Source of the DNA: Candidatus Dormiibacterota bacterium
Lineage (GTDB): Bacteria; Chloroflexota; Dormibacteria; Aeolococcales; Aeolococcaceae
NCBI GenBank assembly: GCA_003136295.1
Contig: PLDZ01000140.1
Span: forward strand, 5,278-10,451
Length of the DNA: 5,174 bases
Direction: 5' to 3'
The notes beneath the pieces are model-generated. The model ran no database searches, was not told the DNA's origin, and saw only the letters and a list, made by a program, of their open reading frames with translations. The translations under genes and the position numbers were made by a program. Positions 5,090-5,174 of the stretch are shown here, piece after piece (position 1 is the stretch's first letter; each line of letters opens with the position of its first letter).

Positions 5090-5174
5090 TACCGGGCCCG
5101 GGAATTGAACCCGGACGAGGGTTTCCCCCCAGCGGTTTTTAAGACCGCCGCGTCTGCCATTTCGCCAGCCCGGC
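5090..5174 (-). tRNA. tRNA-Leu(UAA)
   Basis: This is an 85-nt type II tRNA read on the minus strand. The acceptor GCCGGGC (5174-5168) pairs with GCCCGGT (5097-5091), with a G-U at 1:72, and discriminator A is at 5090. The D-loop segment is GGCGAAATGGCAGAC. The anticodon arm is GCGGT-CTTAAAA-ACCGC, giving anticodon UAA, which reads UUA codons. The long variable arm GGGGGGAAACCC is diagnostic for Leu/Ser, and the T arm is CCGGG-TTCAATT-CCCGG. No 3' CCA is encoded, so it must be added after transcription. The 5' end coincides with the window edge, so the promoter is not visible. It is immediately followed on the same strand by the IS481 remnant. Confidence 0.95.

Noticed and set aside
4840..5160. 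106-aa frame for the transposase starting at ATG 5160
   Set aside because: The first ~24 codons read through the tRNA-Leu gene, so that start is an artefact; the transposase is a truncated remnant.

Overview
The window comes from a GC-rich bacterium with strongly GC-biased third codon positions. The gene families (class III aminotransferase, PrmC-related methyltransferase, IS481-type element) and a tRNA-Leu without an encoded CCA fit a soil Actinomycetota, perhaps a Thermoleophilia-like lineage. The lineage is an inference from style, not from a marker gene.

Left block (1-2796) is a catabolic cluster. A leftward FAD-dependent oxidoreductase of the DAO/PuuB-like type runs off the left edge. 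Diverging from it, across an 81-bp gap with a near-perfect 17-bp palindrome, is a regulator with three domains: a MerR-type winged helix, an XRE-type helix-turn-helix and a C-terminal cupin. Fifteen bases later comes a complete PLP class III aminotransferase of the GabT/PuuE type. An amine oxidase, an XRE-cupin regulator and a GABA-type aminotransferase match the core logic of the E. coli puu (putrescine utilisation) set. The likely job is therefore oxidation and transamination of a polyamine, GABA or related amine. The ligase and dehydrogenase steps are not in the window.

Middle block (2797-3766, minus strand) has a 36-residue single-pass membrane protein too short for ordinary gene calling. 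It is followed after 37 bp by a PrmC/HemK-related glutamine-N5 methyltransferase in which the motif IV Asn is replaced by Val. The methyltransferase converges on the aminotransferase.

Right block (3767-5174) looks like an eroded island beside a tRNA gene. In order it holds about 150 bp with nothing recognisable (3767-3922), two mutually antisense low-confidence small ORFs, and a YfbU-family pseudogene with a missing head and a frameshift. Then come an intact-looking unknown 113-aa gene, a 5'-truncated IS481-family remnant and a complete type II tRNA-Leu(UAA) ending exactly at the right edge. The IS end sits directly on an NCTAGN target site, and the transposase stop codon appears to be borrowed from that site.

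I see no CRISPR array, phage module or clearly new defence system. The most informative oddities are the MerR+XRE+cupin regulator, the IS481 stop-codon arrangement, the Asn-less PrmC relative and the tiny membrane protein.
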